From positions 1,442,068 to 1,485,512 of the forward strand of contig MNCI01017913.1 of the NCBI GenBank assembly GCA_015680685.1: a DNA stretch of 43,445 bases, read 5' to 3'. Below the pieces are notes generated by a model. The model was not told the origin of the DNA. It made no database searches and was given only the letters and a program-made list of their open reading frames with translations. Shown here in pieces: positions 20,605 to 29,580 of the stretch. Position numbers and translations under genes: made by a program. Positions within the stretch are counted from its first letter, which is position 1; each line of letters begins with the position of its first letter. Source of the DNA: Gnetum montanum. Its lineage: Eukaryota > Streptophyta > Gnetopsida > Gnetales > Gnetaceae.

Positions 20605-21560
20605 TAAGAACTTAGAAGGTGTGTTGAATAAATTCTAGCCAATAAGACCTAATTCTTACACAACAACTGTATGTGATTCTCCAACATGGGTACATCTGCA
20701 CTTGGAGGATAGAATCCTTGCACACATCCATACTTTGTTCCTTCAAAATGTTATTTCAAGGGCATCACAACCTATACAAAATCTTGAGTTTTGCTAGGGA
20801 TGTTTTCACTCAGAAACACACTAAACCCATTAAGATCCCAACAAGATCAAAATATGTCTTGTCTCAAGAAGCACATCCAGCCCCTTAGGACTTATAATAA
20901 GAAATAGAAATGATCAAGGAGGAAAATGAACTAAGCCTTTGACTCCTTCATCTAAGCTCATAATAAATAACAAATGATTAAGAAAATGAAGTACAATATT
21001 CCTCAAAGAATGTATACAATCATTACTTAATTGCTTGTATAGTGCTTGTACTTTCCTATTTAGGATGTTTTTCTTTTATAGCCTTCTTCTCTCCATCTAT
21101 CCATTGGAATCCATACCATAGCTAGAAATAGGTATTTGAGACATCTTCTATTAGCCCAAGACATCTTATTGTATTTTCCTCCTTATAGGTAAGACATCTT
21201 GTCTTGACTTCTGGCAAGACATCTTGCATAAGATGTCTTGCACAAGACATAGACATCTTCTATTTTGTGAAGACATATTACCTAATATTAGAGTTTCTCA
21301 ACAAAGACATCCTACTATAGTGTGAGATCTCTTGTAAATCTCCATGATGTCTTCTTTGGGATTTGGAATATCTCATATCCATGTGATTTTCCTTAAACTC
21401 TTGCATCTTCATTGGACTTTAGCATTTCATTTTGTCAATTCTTGATCTTTTCTTGAACTTCTTAATATGCTACATTCACCTTCTTTAGACTTGCAAGTCC
21501 TCACAAACATACTAAAAAAGTCTCTGTTTTTCAATATTTTTACATACCAAAAGGTCAATA
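20605..21560 (-). repeat. C1 3' LTR
   Basis: The left edge is set by alignment with 42091, just right of the primer site. The right edge is GGTCAATA, followed by a sequence whose minus strand is CATCACCAAAAGGATAAGACT. That resembles the 'CATCACCAAAAAGGGGGAGATT' PPT context of plant Tork/SIRE-like copia elements. On the minus strand the LTR contains an array of AAGACATCTT palindromes and a TATA box. Confidence 0.7.
21074..21312 (-). promoter_or_regulatory. C1 LTR promoter: AAGACATCTT array and TATA box
   Basis: Palindromic AAGACATCTT/AAGATGTCTT sites are at 21158-21167, 21191-21200, 21216-21225 and 21230-21239. Near copies are at 21138-21147, 21250-21259, 21270-21279 and about 21303. On the minus strand the array lies upstream of TATAAAA (21080-21074). 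The position inside the LTR matches U3 enhancer plus core promoter. Confidence 0.7.
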
Positions 21561-21582
21561 GTCTTATCCTTTTGGTGATGCC
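21561..21582 (-). other. C1 degenerate polypurine tract
   Basis: On the minus strand CATCACCAAAAGGATAAGACT lies directly before the LTR start. Family PPTs read AAAAGGGGGAGA; here several Gs are changed. Confidence 0.45.
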
Positions 21583-22040
21583 CAAAACTTGAAAAATGGA
21601 TTAGCATGAAACAAGCATATATACAATTTGTATTATATATAAGTACTCATTCTTAGATAAAATAGTAAATTTCCTATTGTAACAAGGATGGGAAATGAGG
21701 ATGGGTTAAATATTGACAATCACACATTCATCAGTAATGGTCTCTTGTACTAATAGAATTCATATCAAAAATCTACTCAAATATCTATCTATAATATGCA
21801 TTCCATATCCAATGAACAAGCATGTCATACGTCATACCCTCATAATAAATGCTAGAACATGAAATTTAAAAAATATCCATATAACCATAGATTCCATGTA
21901 ATCATAGCCATATAACAACAGTCATGTGGTCACCATAAAACATAGATGCTAATCATTAAATAATAATATAGATACTATAGCTACTGGTCATCAAGCATTT
22001 AGATCAAGCATCACTTCATAAAAAAATATTCCTCTTTTTG
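21583..22040. other. C1 internal AT-rich region, nothing recognised
   Basis: This is the 3' untranslated stretch of C1 between the accessory ORF and the PPT. No coding signal or RNA is seen. Confidence 0.4.
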
Positions 22041-22860
22041 GATAGCATCAATAGAAATGGATCACCATCATCCCACTAACCACTAATCTCAATGTCATCA
22101 TTAGTGTTTGATGCATCGCAAGTGGCCTATAAGTCTCTTCTTCATCGTCATCAGTACTAGTACGAGAGAGAGAGACATGTCGGATATCATCATCACCATT
22201 ATTAGAGGTCATTGTAAGTGGTGCTAATCTAGGATGAAGCTTCACATAAAAGTGTATGGATGGAGGAATCCTATCATGAGATGGAGCCTACTTGGAGGAT
22301 GATGGAGTAGCCCTACATTGATATGTTTTGGAAATAGTTTGTTTCCATTGTGATGCTACACCAAAAATGCTATCCATGGCCTACTACTCAAAAGACTGTG
22401 ATGCATCATCACTTTTGAATCATTTGGAAAGTCTTGTAAAAGACTTTGCCTACAAAAATGCCTCTAGAGTTGGCTACTCAATGTAAGGGAAGGGCTTCTC
22501 CTAGGCATGTGCTAGTGCTCCAGCTAGTTCTTCTAAATATAATGCATTTTCTAAGTCATAGGCTTGAGATGCTCTTATTGCTATAATGTGTCAAATAGGT
22601 TCTAGCTCTTCTTCACTCTCTATCTAATGATTCTCAATCTTCTCAAACTAAAGATTACTTGGAGGAGGTTGAAGACCTAGTCAATCCATTCTCTTACAAA
22701 GGTAAGAGAGATTTTTTCCAATATTCCCCATGGCTTTGACAATGAAGTGTAAGTCCTTCTTCAAGGAAGACCCTACCTAAGAACTTACCAGTTTTGATTA
22801 GCTAAGCTAGGCTAGTGTTTATGGTGGTAAGTGTTTCTCTAGTGCTTGCCTACTATGTAC
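22040..22860 (-). pseudogene. C1 accessory ORF, hydrophilic C-terminal part
   Basis: The minus strand continues the frame block on its right, with pieces such as MGNIGKNLSYLCKRMD, QAYDLENALYLEELAGALAHA and RTSTDDDEEETYRPLAMHQ. It is polar, Ser/Asp/Glu-rich and interrupted mainly by stops. No catalytic motif is present. Its place after a PF20167-like domain mirrors the polar tail in P1. The function is unknown. Confidence 0.4.
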
Positions 22861-23560
22861 CTATAAAGATGAAGGGACTATAGATTTTATATGAGTACTA
22901 CTCCTCTTCTCAGAGTACTCAACAATACTTCTTTTTCCTTTTAGAATGAAAATGTTTAGAATGAGAACATCCTCCTAGCATATGATCAAGCTAATGAGGA
23001 GAGAATGTCCATAGATGTGTTCATGAATATACATTTTCAACATATCCCTATAAATATTATTCCCCAAGTTTAAAGGTTATCCTATTACTAAGCAATATAA
23101 CACAAATAATTGTGGTAGGAGTAAATAATTGTAGCTACCTCCTTCAACTACAATGTTATACATCATAATAAGAGAAAGTGTGAAGGCATTCTAAGACATC
23201 TAGTGTTGATACACCTTATCATCCTTGAGTGATACTCAACTATCAAAGATTGCATCACAAAATTGTTCATATGTAATTGGAATGATACCTTTTTTGAAAT
23301 TTCATACATAGTCTAAACTACAACTCTATGAACATTAGCACTAGAAACTCCAAGAAAATCATTAATAATTTAAGGAGATACTTGGAAAATGACTTTCCCA
23401 ACCATAGACATGAAAGCCCCAACAGTAGCATTTAGATTAATAATGTTGCTAAAGAAGTCATGAACAAGCACTTTAGGAATGCAAATAATTATTGAGATAA
23501 TTGTTATCATCCTAGGATTTTAAAATATGATAGAAAGCCTATTGATAAAGCTAACAAAAG
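22861..23560 (-). pseudogene. C1 accessory ORF, 'putative plant transposon protein'-like domain
   Basis: Minus-strand reading gives KVLVHDFFSNIINLN, VGKVIFQVSP.IINDFLGVSS, LPQLFVLYCLVIG.PLNLG and HSLLISLIIC. This resembles the pattern of the plant mobile-element domain annotated as putative plant transposon protein (PF20167): 'lVreFY.N......V.G..v.fs...In.fLgl...' and, later, 'ILl...l.G..inlg..I...I......l.fp.LIt.lc'. Stops and some frame changes break it. A promoter-like block lies just upstream at 23822-23973. Assignment is by pattern only; the role of such proteins is unknown to me. Confidence 0.45.
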
Positions 23561-23821
23561 TTTAAATTTTGTTCAAATACAATGGACATTGATAGATTAT
23601 AATCAAACTTATTCTAAGCATTTGTGGATCAGAATTGAGGCTTGTATAAGTTGGATTTGGTTGTTGAAGTTCCTTAAGTACCCTTGAATTTACACTATGA
23701 CAACCTTGAAGTTTCTATCTTCTTATGAACAATGGAACCAATAGTAGGATGAAATCCCTAGTTGTTTGGAGAATGACATCTTTAGCATAAAAGAGATGGG
23801 AAATGAATAGAGATCATGTCA

Positions 23822-23973
23822 CTTTATAGAGGGAGACATGTTCATTAGGATTTGCAATGTACTTGAGATGTCTTGAGAAAAAATGAGATGTATTAACCAA
23901 ACTAAGTGTATAATAGTCAAGACATCTTATTTTTGGCTAAGACATCTTGGGAGAGATGTCTTGAAAGACACTT
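23822..23973 (-). promoter_or_regulatory. C1 internal promoter-like block with AAGACATCTT sites
   Basis: Perfect AAGACATCTT sites are at 23919-23928 and 23939-23948. One-mismatch copies are at 23865-23874 and 23953-23962, and weaker ones at 23833 and 23885. On the minus strand they precede TATAAAG at 23828-23822, and the accessory ORF lies about 260 bp further downstream. The same palindrome and order (array, then TATA) is found in the C1 LTR at 21312-21074. Confidence 0.6.
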
Positions 23974-24559
23974 CTCTAGTGAGAAATCTTTTCTAATCAT
24001 TTAATTTCTTGTCTAAGGCTTTGATACATAAATGGAATGGTAGAAATAATTGTAGAACACTAGAAAAATCTTGAATTTAATGCTATTAAGGATGAATACA
24101 TTATTCTAACTAAGAATGGTCAAAGGTATAAAACATATCTCACGTATCCTTTGTTAATGTTTTCAATCATATACTCATATAAAACTATTTTCAAAAATAG
24201 TAGTATCCATACAACTAGTGATGCAAGCCAAGGAATGTTTAAAGTTACAAGCATACTTACCAATACTTAAGTTGCTTACTCTAGGTTGTCTATCTACTTA
24301 TGTAATTTTAGAATAATGTCCTCCTTTCTAGAGTCCCTCTTTTTTTTTCATTGAATGTTTTCTTCCCTTGACACCAACATGCTTGTTTAGATCCTAATTC
24401 AAGGTAGCAGTTTCATGATTGTGTTTTATATCTCTATTGCTGTGATTAAGAGTGATTCTTTTGTTGTTTGAAAAAGAAATATGTTTAGTTACTTCTTCCT
24501 CTTACTTCTTTTATTTGGTTTTCAAACCTATTTATCCTATAATACATGCTTTATGCCCT

Positions 24560-24745
24560 TCTTCTAATAAGACCAAGTAGTTAAATTATAATTTCTTAAT
24601 TGTAAATAACAATGAGATTGTATATGCCCATATTTTCCACAATAGTAACACATAGTTCTTCTTATTTGTTCTAGATGTTCAAACCTAGGTGTGTACCTCC
24701 ATTTAGGTGAAGTGCTTGTGGATGTATTAGCATGGGAATCATTCT
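24560..24745 (-). pseudogene. C1 gag, zinc-knuckle part
   Basis: The frame reads (minus) WRYTPRFEHLEQ then CYYCGKYGHIQSHCY, a perfect C-x2-C-x4-H-x4-C retroviral-type zinc knuckle. It is the C-terminal part of the copia gag whose N-terminal part is at 40656-42027. P1 inserted between them. A listed open frame extends to 24785 but its first 13 codons are inside P1. Confidence 0.75.
24741..24745. other. Target site duplication of P1, left copy (ATTCT)
   Basis: ATTCT directly precedes TGATGAACC and is repeated at 40651-40655 directly after the 3' LTR. Both sides are C1 gag sequence. Confidence 0.9.
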
Positions 24746-25599
24746 TGATGAACCATGATTTGTCAAGCTCCAATATAGAACCCACGATATCATATCCTGG
24801 ATAACGATATCAGATATACGATATTGAGGTTCTTGTGTAAGCCTATAAATACCACATTTGGGCACACAGGAAAGAGTCAATTAGAGTTAGAGTTGGTAGG
24901 TATAAGTGTAGAGTCTTTTTATTCATTTTTAGTTCATCTCAACTCTTTTCCTAGTGCATGCCTGCAGTGTGATGATTCTAATTGTACAGAACCTTTATTC
25001 GAGTGTGATGTACTTGGACACGCACATGACTAGCAATAAAGATCAAGATTACTTCATCATTGCAACATTCACTTAGTTTTAATTGCTTACTGTTATTGTT
25101 ATTTATTATTTTCCTAATTAATATTTCTTACCCTTCATTTACTATCCCTGTTATTAAATGTGGAATGAGTATGACTTAATCATGAGCATTTAAGTGTGAC
25201 TAATTAGTAACCCAATAGCATGTCTAGGAGCGCTCAAGTAATATACACTTGGTAATCCTAGAAGTAGCACCAAGGTTCAAGATGTGTATGGATTATTAAG
25301 GACAGATGCTCATTGCACTTAGGCAAGCTTAAATTCTCTTCTCTCATTCCATCTTAGTTAAAACAACTTATTTTCCATTGCCTTTAGGAGTAGCACTAGT
25401 TTAGGACCACATCATATACCTCACTCTAGACTAAACCATACATGACAAAGAAAATACTAGTCTAGGTGGGAAGATAGTGAATGCGATCAATGTATAACTA
25501 TCTAGATACCACAACTAGCCCATCAGCAGATTTTGACAAGATTGTGTGTGAATGCTCATATTCATATGGTTGAGTGTAGGGATACCTTGCCACCCATCA
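24746..25599 (+). repeat. P1 5' LTR
   Basis: It starts TGATGAACC and ends ACCCATCA. It has four GATATC-type units (24772, 24786, 24806, 24820), a TATA box TATAAATA at 24844-24851, and the poly(A) hairpin at 24993-25041. Only its outer ends, array, TATA and hairpin match the M LTRs; the remainder is different sequence. Confidence 0.95.
24772..24851 (+). promoter_or_regulatory. P1 5' LTR promoter: GATATC array and TATA box
   Basis: Units are spaced 14, 20 and 14 bp and followed 19 bp later by TATAAATA. The same arrangement in the 3' LTR (39792-39899) has two more units. Confidence 0.75.
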
Positions 25600-25618
25600 T
25601 TGGCGCCCTTGCCATGGA
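25600..25618 (+). other. P1 primer binding site, tRNA-Asp type
   Basis: TTGGCGCCCTTGCCATGGA directly follows the LTR end. Sixteen of 19 positions match the complement of the plant tRNA-Asp 3' end. Confidence 0.85.
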
Positions 25619-25724
25619 TGGTGCTAGTTATTTAGATTAGTTATATCATGCAAGATCGTTGTAACAAAGTATTCACAATATATCTCTTAAAAAAGAACTT
25701 GATTTCAATTAAGTCACACACAAA

Positions 25725-25900
25725 TTCACAACTGTGTCTTTCTTACAAGACTATGATAATGCAACAAACAGTAAGGCAATTCATTGGAGAACCAAAAAAT
25801 TATACAATGATGAAGATAAAGTTTGGAGTACTCAATCTAATGTAGGGGTCTCCTATGTATACAAACGAAGACAACATCATCCCAACTCATAAATTCATAA
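25725..25900 (+). pseudogene. P1 gag, N-terminal part before M2
   Basis: The stretch is collinear with the P2 gag start at 43106-43270 (ACAAGA.GATAATAA, TTCA.TGGAGAACCAA, CAACATCATCCCAAC). The initiator ATG of P2 corresponds to a changed codon here. The gag resumes at 33008 after M2. Confidence 0.7.
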
Positions 25901-25905
25901 CCTAC
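25901..25905. other. Target site duplication of M2, left copy (CCTAC)
   Basis: CCTAC is repeated at 33003-33007 directly after the right M2 LTR. Removing M2 and one copy rejoins P1 gag. Confidence 0.9.
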
Positions 25906-26730
25906 TAATGAGTGGCGAGGTACCCCTACACTCAACCATACGAATATGAGCATAGCATGCACAATCTAGTCAAACTCCACAGACTAAGTGCCTACATGCC
26001 TTATGGAACACTTAAGGTTAATTAGTCGTTGTCTTCCTAGACTTACTGGTAGTTGTCACAATTGTATGATTAAGTAAGTCTGAGGTATGTGATTTTTATG
26101 TATTTTTTGTTTTATCTCATATGCTGAGAGGTGAAGGGTGAAAAGACTAATTACTAACTTTAACTAGCTAACTAAGTTTGAATTAACCTAGCATCAGCAT
26201 TTGTTCCCACTTACCATTCACACCTTGGACCAATGCAACCTTGGTTACCAAATTCTAATCATTGCTGGGATCACCAAGCGTAACGCACGTGCTCAAAGCG
26301 GTCGTACTGAGGCACTTAACTAGGAGAGAAGGATGGGGAGAGATTTAATAAATAATAAAGTGATTAAATGGTAAACAGTAAATAATAGTAAATAAATTCC
26401 TATTTAGCCTATTCCATGCACTACAAGCTTTATCCATGAAGTTCATCTTTATTGCCGTACACAAACATGTGTTCAAGTACAATATTTGCTCGAATAAAGA
26501 TCCATTTACTTTGGAGTTCCTACTATGGACACATGGAAAATATTCTATCTCTAGAGGGATCAAACTGCTAGACTTTCACTACGGTCTAAGCCTAGGATGA
26601 GAAACAAGGGAGAGATGCCTCTTATTTATAGACTTTGCGGCACACCGTGATATTGCGGGGGATGCGATATCACAGTGGATGTGCTATCGTGTATGCAATA
26701 TCGTGACCCATGCGATATCGCGTTCCATCA
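25906..26730 (-). repeat. M2 3' LTR
   Basis: It begins TAATGAGTGG and ends TTCCATCA. Five GATATC-type units are at 26649, 26666, 26683, 26697 and 26714; the TATA box is at 26623-26630 and the poly(A) hairpin at 26445-26501. It is 34 bp longer than the 5' LTR, all within the array. Confidence 0.95.
26623..26719 (-). promoter_or_regulatory. M2 3' LTR promoter: 5 GATATC units and TATA box
   Basis: On the minus strand five units spaced 17, 14, 17 and 17 bp precede TATAAATA. The strongest unit is the perfect palindrome CGCGATATCGCG. Confidence 0.75.
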
Positions 26731-26745
26731 TACCCCCATGACTGA
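26731..26745 (-). other. M2 polypurine tract
   Basis: On the minus strand (T)CAGTCATGGGGGTA lies directly before the LTR start, identical to that of M1 and P1. Confidence 0.8.
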
Positions 26746-28775
26746 ATAAAAACTCGTCCTCAAGTTCCTTATAAAATATTGGGAAGGTATGGGATTATTG
26801 ACTCAAAATGGAACTAATGGGATGACATGTGAACGGATCATCATTACAAGACAAGACAAAATTGGTGTTCACGACAATAAGAGTGAACACCTTATACATT
26901 GAGATCAGGCCTTATTTAGCAGTTGAGAGAAAGAGAGAGAAAGAAGTGTTGCTACTTCCAACACCAAGATTATGCCTTTCAGTGTCCATCCGTAAGCGCG
27001 CCATTGATCTTTCTCCTTGCCTAGCTGCTTCAGCACCACTCCATTCCAAGTGTTCTCTCCAGATCCAATCCATTGTTGCATGATTTCCATTTGCACACAC
27101 AACACAGTCTTATATTAGAAAGGGTAAATGAATTTCAATGTAGTTGATACCTTGCTTCAGTGAAAGTCCATTGGCTGAGTTGTGGCATGGCTGATACGGG
27201 TCTGGAGATATAAATATGGTGACTACCGAAGGTGTAGGGGTTAAGAAAAAATCAAAAAATTTGGGTTTGGACCCCCATGACTAAGAGCGAACCTCTAGAA
27301 GCTATAGAATGGTGAAAGCAAAGGAATAAGAAAGATGGAAAAAAAGAGACAACTAGGACATCGATTGCAAAATAATTAGGGACATCGAAAGCAATGGATG
27401 TCAAGATGAAAATGAACAAAATAAAATAGATTGCAAAAATGTTAGGGAAAAGAATTTAGCTGGTGCACCAAATAGGAATGTCAGTGGGTCCTCCCCAAAG
27501 TAGGCTCATGCCCTTAATGCCCTGACAAACCCACATTCAAAGAGTCCGTAGGCTCTGGGAATGTTACTTAGAACAATAGTTAAAGTCTTAACCACAAGAA
27601 TTTACCAAAAAGAAAAAAATGAATCCACTAGAATATACACTAATGATACAACTGGCAATGAGGTGAATAATGGAGGAAGAATGATGGAAACGAGAGAATG
27701 GAATGGAGTCTCAAGAACAAGGTGGTGTATAGCCCCTTGTGGATTTCATGATTAATGTGACTTAGTAGATCCCATTCCAAGTCCGGCCTCAAACAAACCA
27801 CCTCCAGTGACTTCGCATCAATGCATTCGGCCAATCCATCCTCATGAAGTAACAAGAATGCCTTCCCAAAGAGCCACCACCATTTCGATGAAACGAAGGA
27901 GGAGAGAATGGGAAGCGAGAAGGGCCTTAGTTAGTGGAAACATTTTTATTTTAGTTCCATAACCAGTGCTTGTAGCCCAAATGAGTAATTCATCCAAGGG
28001 GTGTGCTTTGAATTCTCACTTTTTTCTTTCTTTTCTCTTTTTTTTTCCTTTTATGTGTTTATGTGTGAGAACCACACCATGTAAAGAATTTGTTATTTTT
28101 ATTAAGTCAGCTTCCCAGTAATTAGGTAATGTCGAAGCGATAAGAAAACTCAAGAAGAAAGCATCCAAACACCCAAGAGAATGGGCAACACAAATGCATC
28201 AAGTTCCCTTGAATTCACACCATTTTCAATCCTTGAGTCCTTCCTTAGTTTGAGAAATTCCCAGTCACTGATTTGTTACAGTTCTTATTTAGAAAGGAAC
28301 TGTACATTTCCAAGCTGAGAGAGACCATAGAACTTGGTGGATGAATGGATTAAGTGGACTCATTGCCTGTCATATCAAAAGAAACATACCTTAGTAACAA
28401 CATCATAAATTAGGGGTAAATACCAAACATTAGAAATCAATATAAAAATAGTTCATACCATCATTAAGAACACTTATTAAGTGACAAACTTACAAGATGG
28501 ATCACACACACACACAAACCCACAAAAAAGGAAAAAGTATAACGATGTTGTAAAACAAAAACAAGAAAAGTTAAAAAAAATTCTAAAAAAAAATATGTAA
28601 AAAAAATGTGTAAGACAAAAACATGTAAAAAAATGTGTAAAACAAAAATGTGTAAAAAAATGTGTAAAACAAAAACATGTAAAAAAATAAAAAATAACTG
28701 AGGGACCCCAAATGATCAGCATAGGTGGCCATCTCCCCCATGATTGAATGGAAAGGGAGAGATCCAAAATAATGA
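26746..28775 (-). other. M2 3' untranslated region
   Basis: The stretch is collinear with M1 7956-9550 and 12914-13396 with no insert, showing the ancestral state. It has PPT-like sequences at 27271-27284 and 28734-28747 and an A-rich minisatellite at 28540-28690. Short frames here have no domain. Confidence 0.75.
28540..28690. repeat. A-rich minisatellite in M2
   Basis: Units of the kind ATGTGTAAAACAAAA and ATGTGTAAAAAA alternate about eight times. M1 has only a few diverged units at the matching place (13250-13310). The Phe-rich 96-codon frame on the minus strand is a by-product. Confidence 0.75.
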
Positions 28776-28776
28776 A

Positions 28777-29580
28777 CGCCTATTTGAATTTCTTAATAGT
28801 ACCCAACTTCTCTTGATTGATGTTTTAAGGTTAAGGGGTGGAAGTTAGCGATGCTCATACTCCAATGTCTCTATGCCTTCGTTGTTGGCATCAGTTATTC
28901 CCTCAGCTCATTCCATGCATGTTTTTGGGCTTATATATTCATCAAATGTCAACCAATGGGTGTCCTTTTGTTGTGTGGTTGCTACATACAGGCACCTTTG
29001 TATGTTATCCTTTAGTGCACACTGGTTACATGCAAGAGATATTAAATTTTGCATCACCCATGATTCCTGCATGTCATCACACTCTCAGTCACTGTATGTG
29101 ATGCATGAAACTTTCTTCTTCTTAATCTTTCCATAAATATTTATCTTACATATCTCCAAGGAAAGATCACAAATCCCTAGGCATGCATCTATTATGCCTA
29201 GCCATGCCCTTCCCGTTATAATTGGCAAGTCCCCTTCGTTGTTAACTTCTATCACCAGGAAATCAGCTAGGTATGACCAGCAACACACAGTGGTAATAAT
29301 GTCCTTCACCAATCCCAAGGGAATGATAATGGACTAGTCTACCAACTCTAGTTGAATATTACTCTTCTTGAGTTGGGGCAGGTTCCAGGCTTGATACATT
29401 TCTCTTGATATTAAGTTGACTCCGGATCCTGAGTCAAGAAGAACCTTATGTGGTTCGTTCCTAGTGACTTGGAGGTAGATTAAGGGACTTCCAAGGTCAG
29501 ATAGTTTCCTAGGAAGGTGGCCTACCTTGATCCAGTCGGTTACGGTATGCGTTAACATAACCGTATGCATTGAGCTCTAT
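28777..29580 (-). pseudogene. M2 aspartic protease and linker
   Basis: LLDSGSGVNLISREMYQAWNL (about 29460-29400) carries the catalytic D-S-G. DLPIITGRAWLGIIDA near 29215 is the flap-core motif. The linker downstream ends at the deletion join at 28776. It shares one reading frame with the gag on its right (29570, 30428, 30818, 31184 and 31697 are all in phase), so gag and protease were one uninterrupted ORF without frameshift. Confidence 0.75.

Noticed and set aside
28477-28767. 96-codon Phe-rich minus frame
   Set aside because: It is a translation of the A-rich minisatellite, with no coding evidence.
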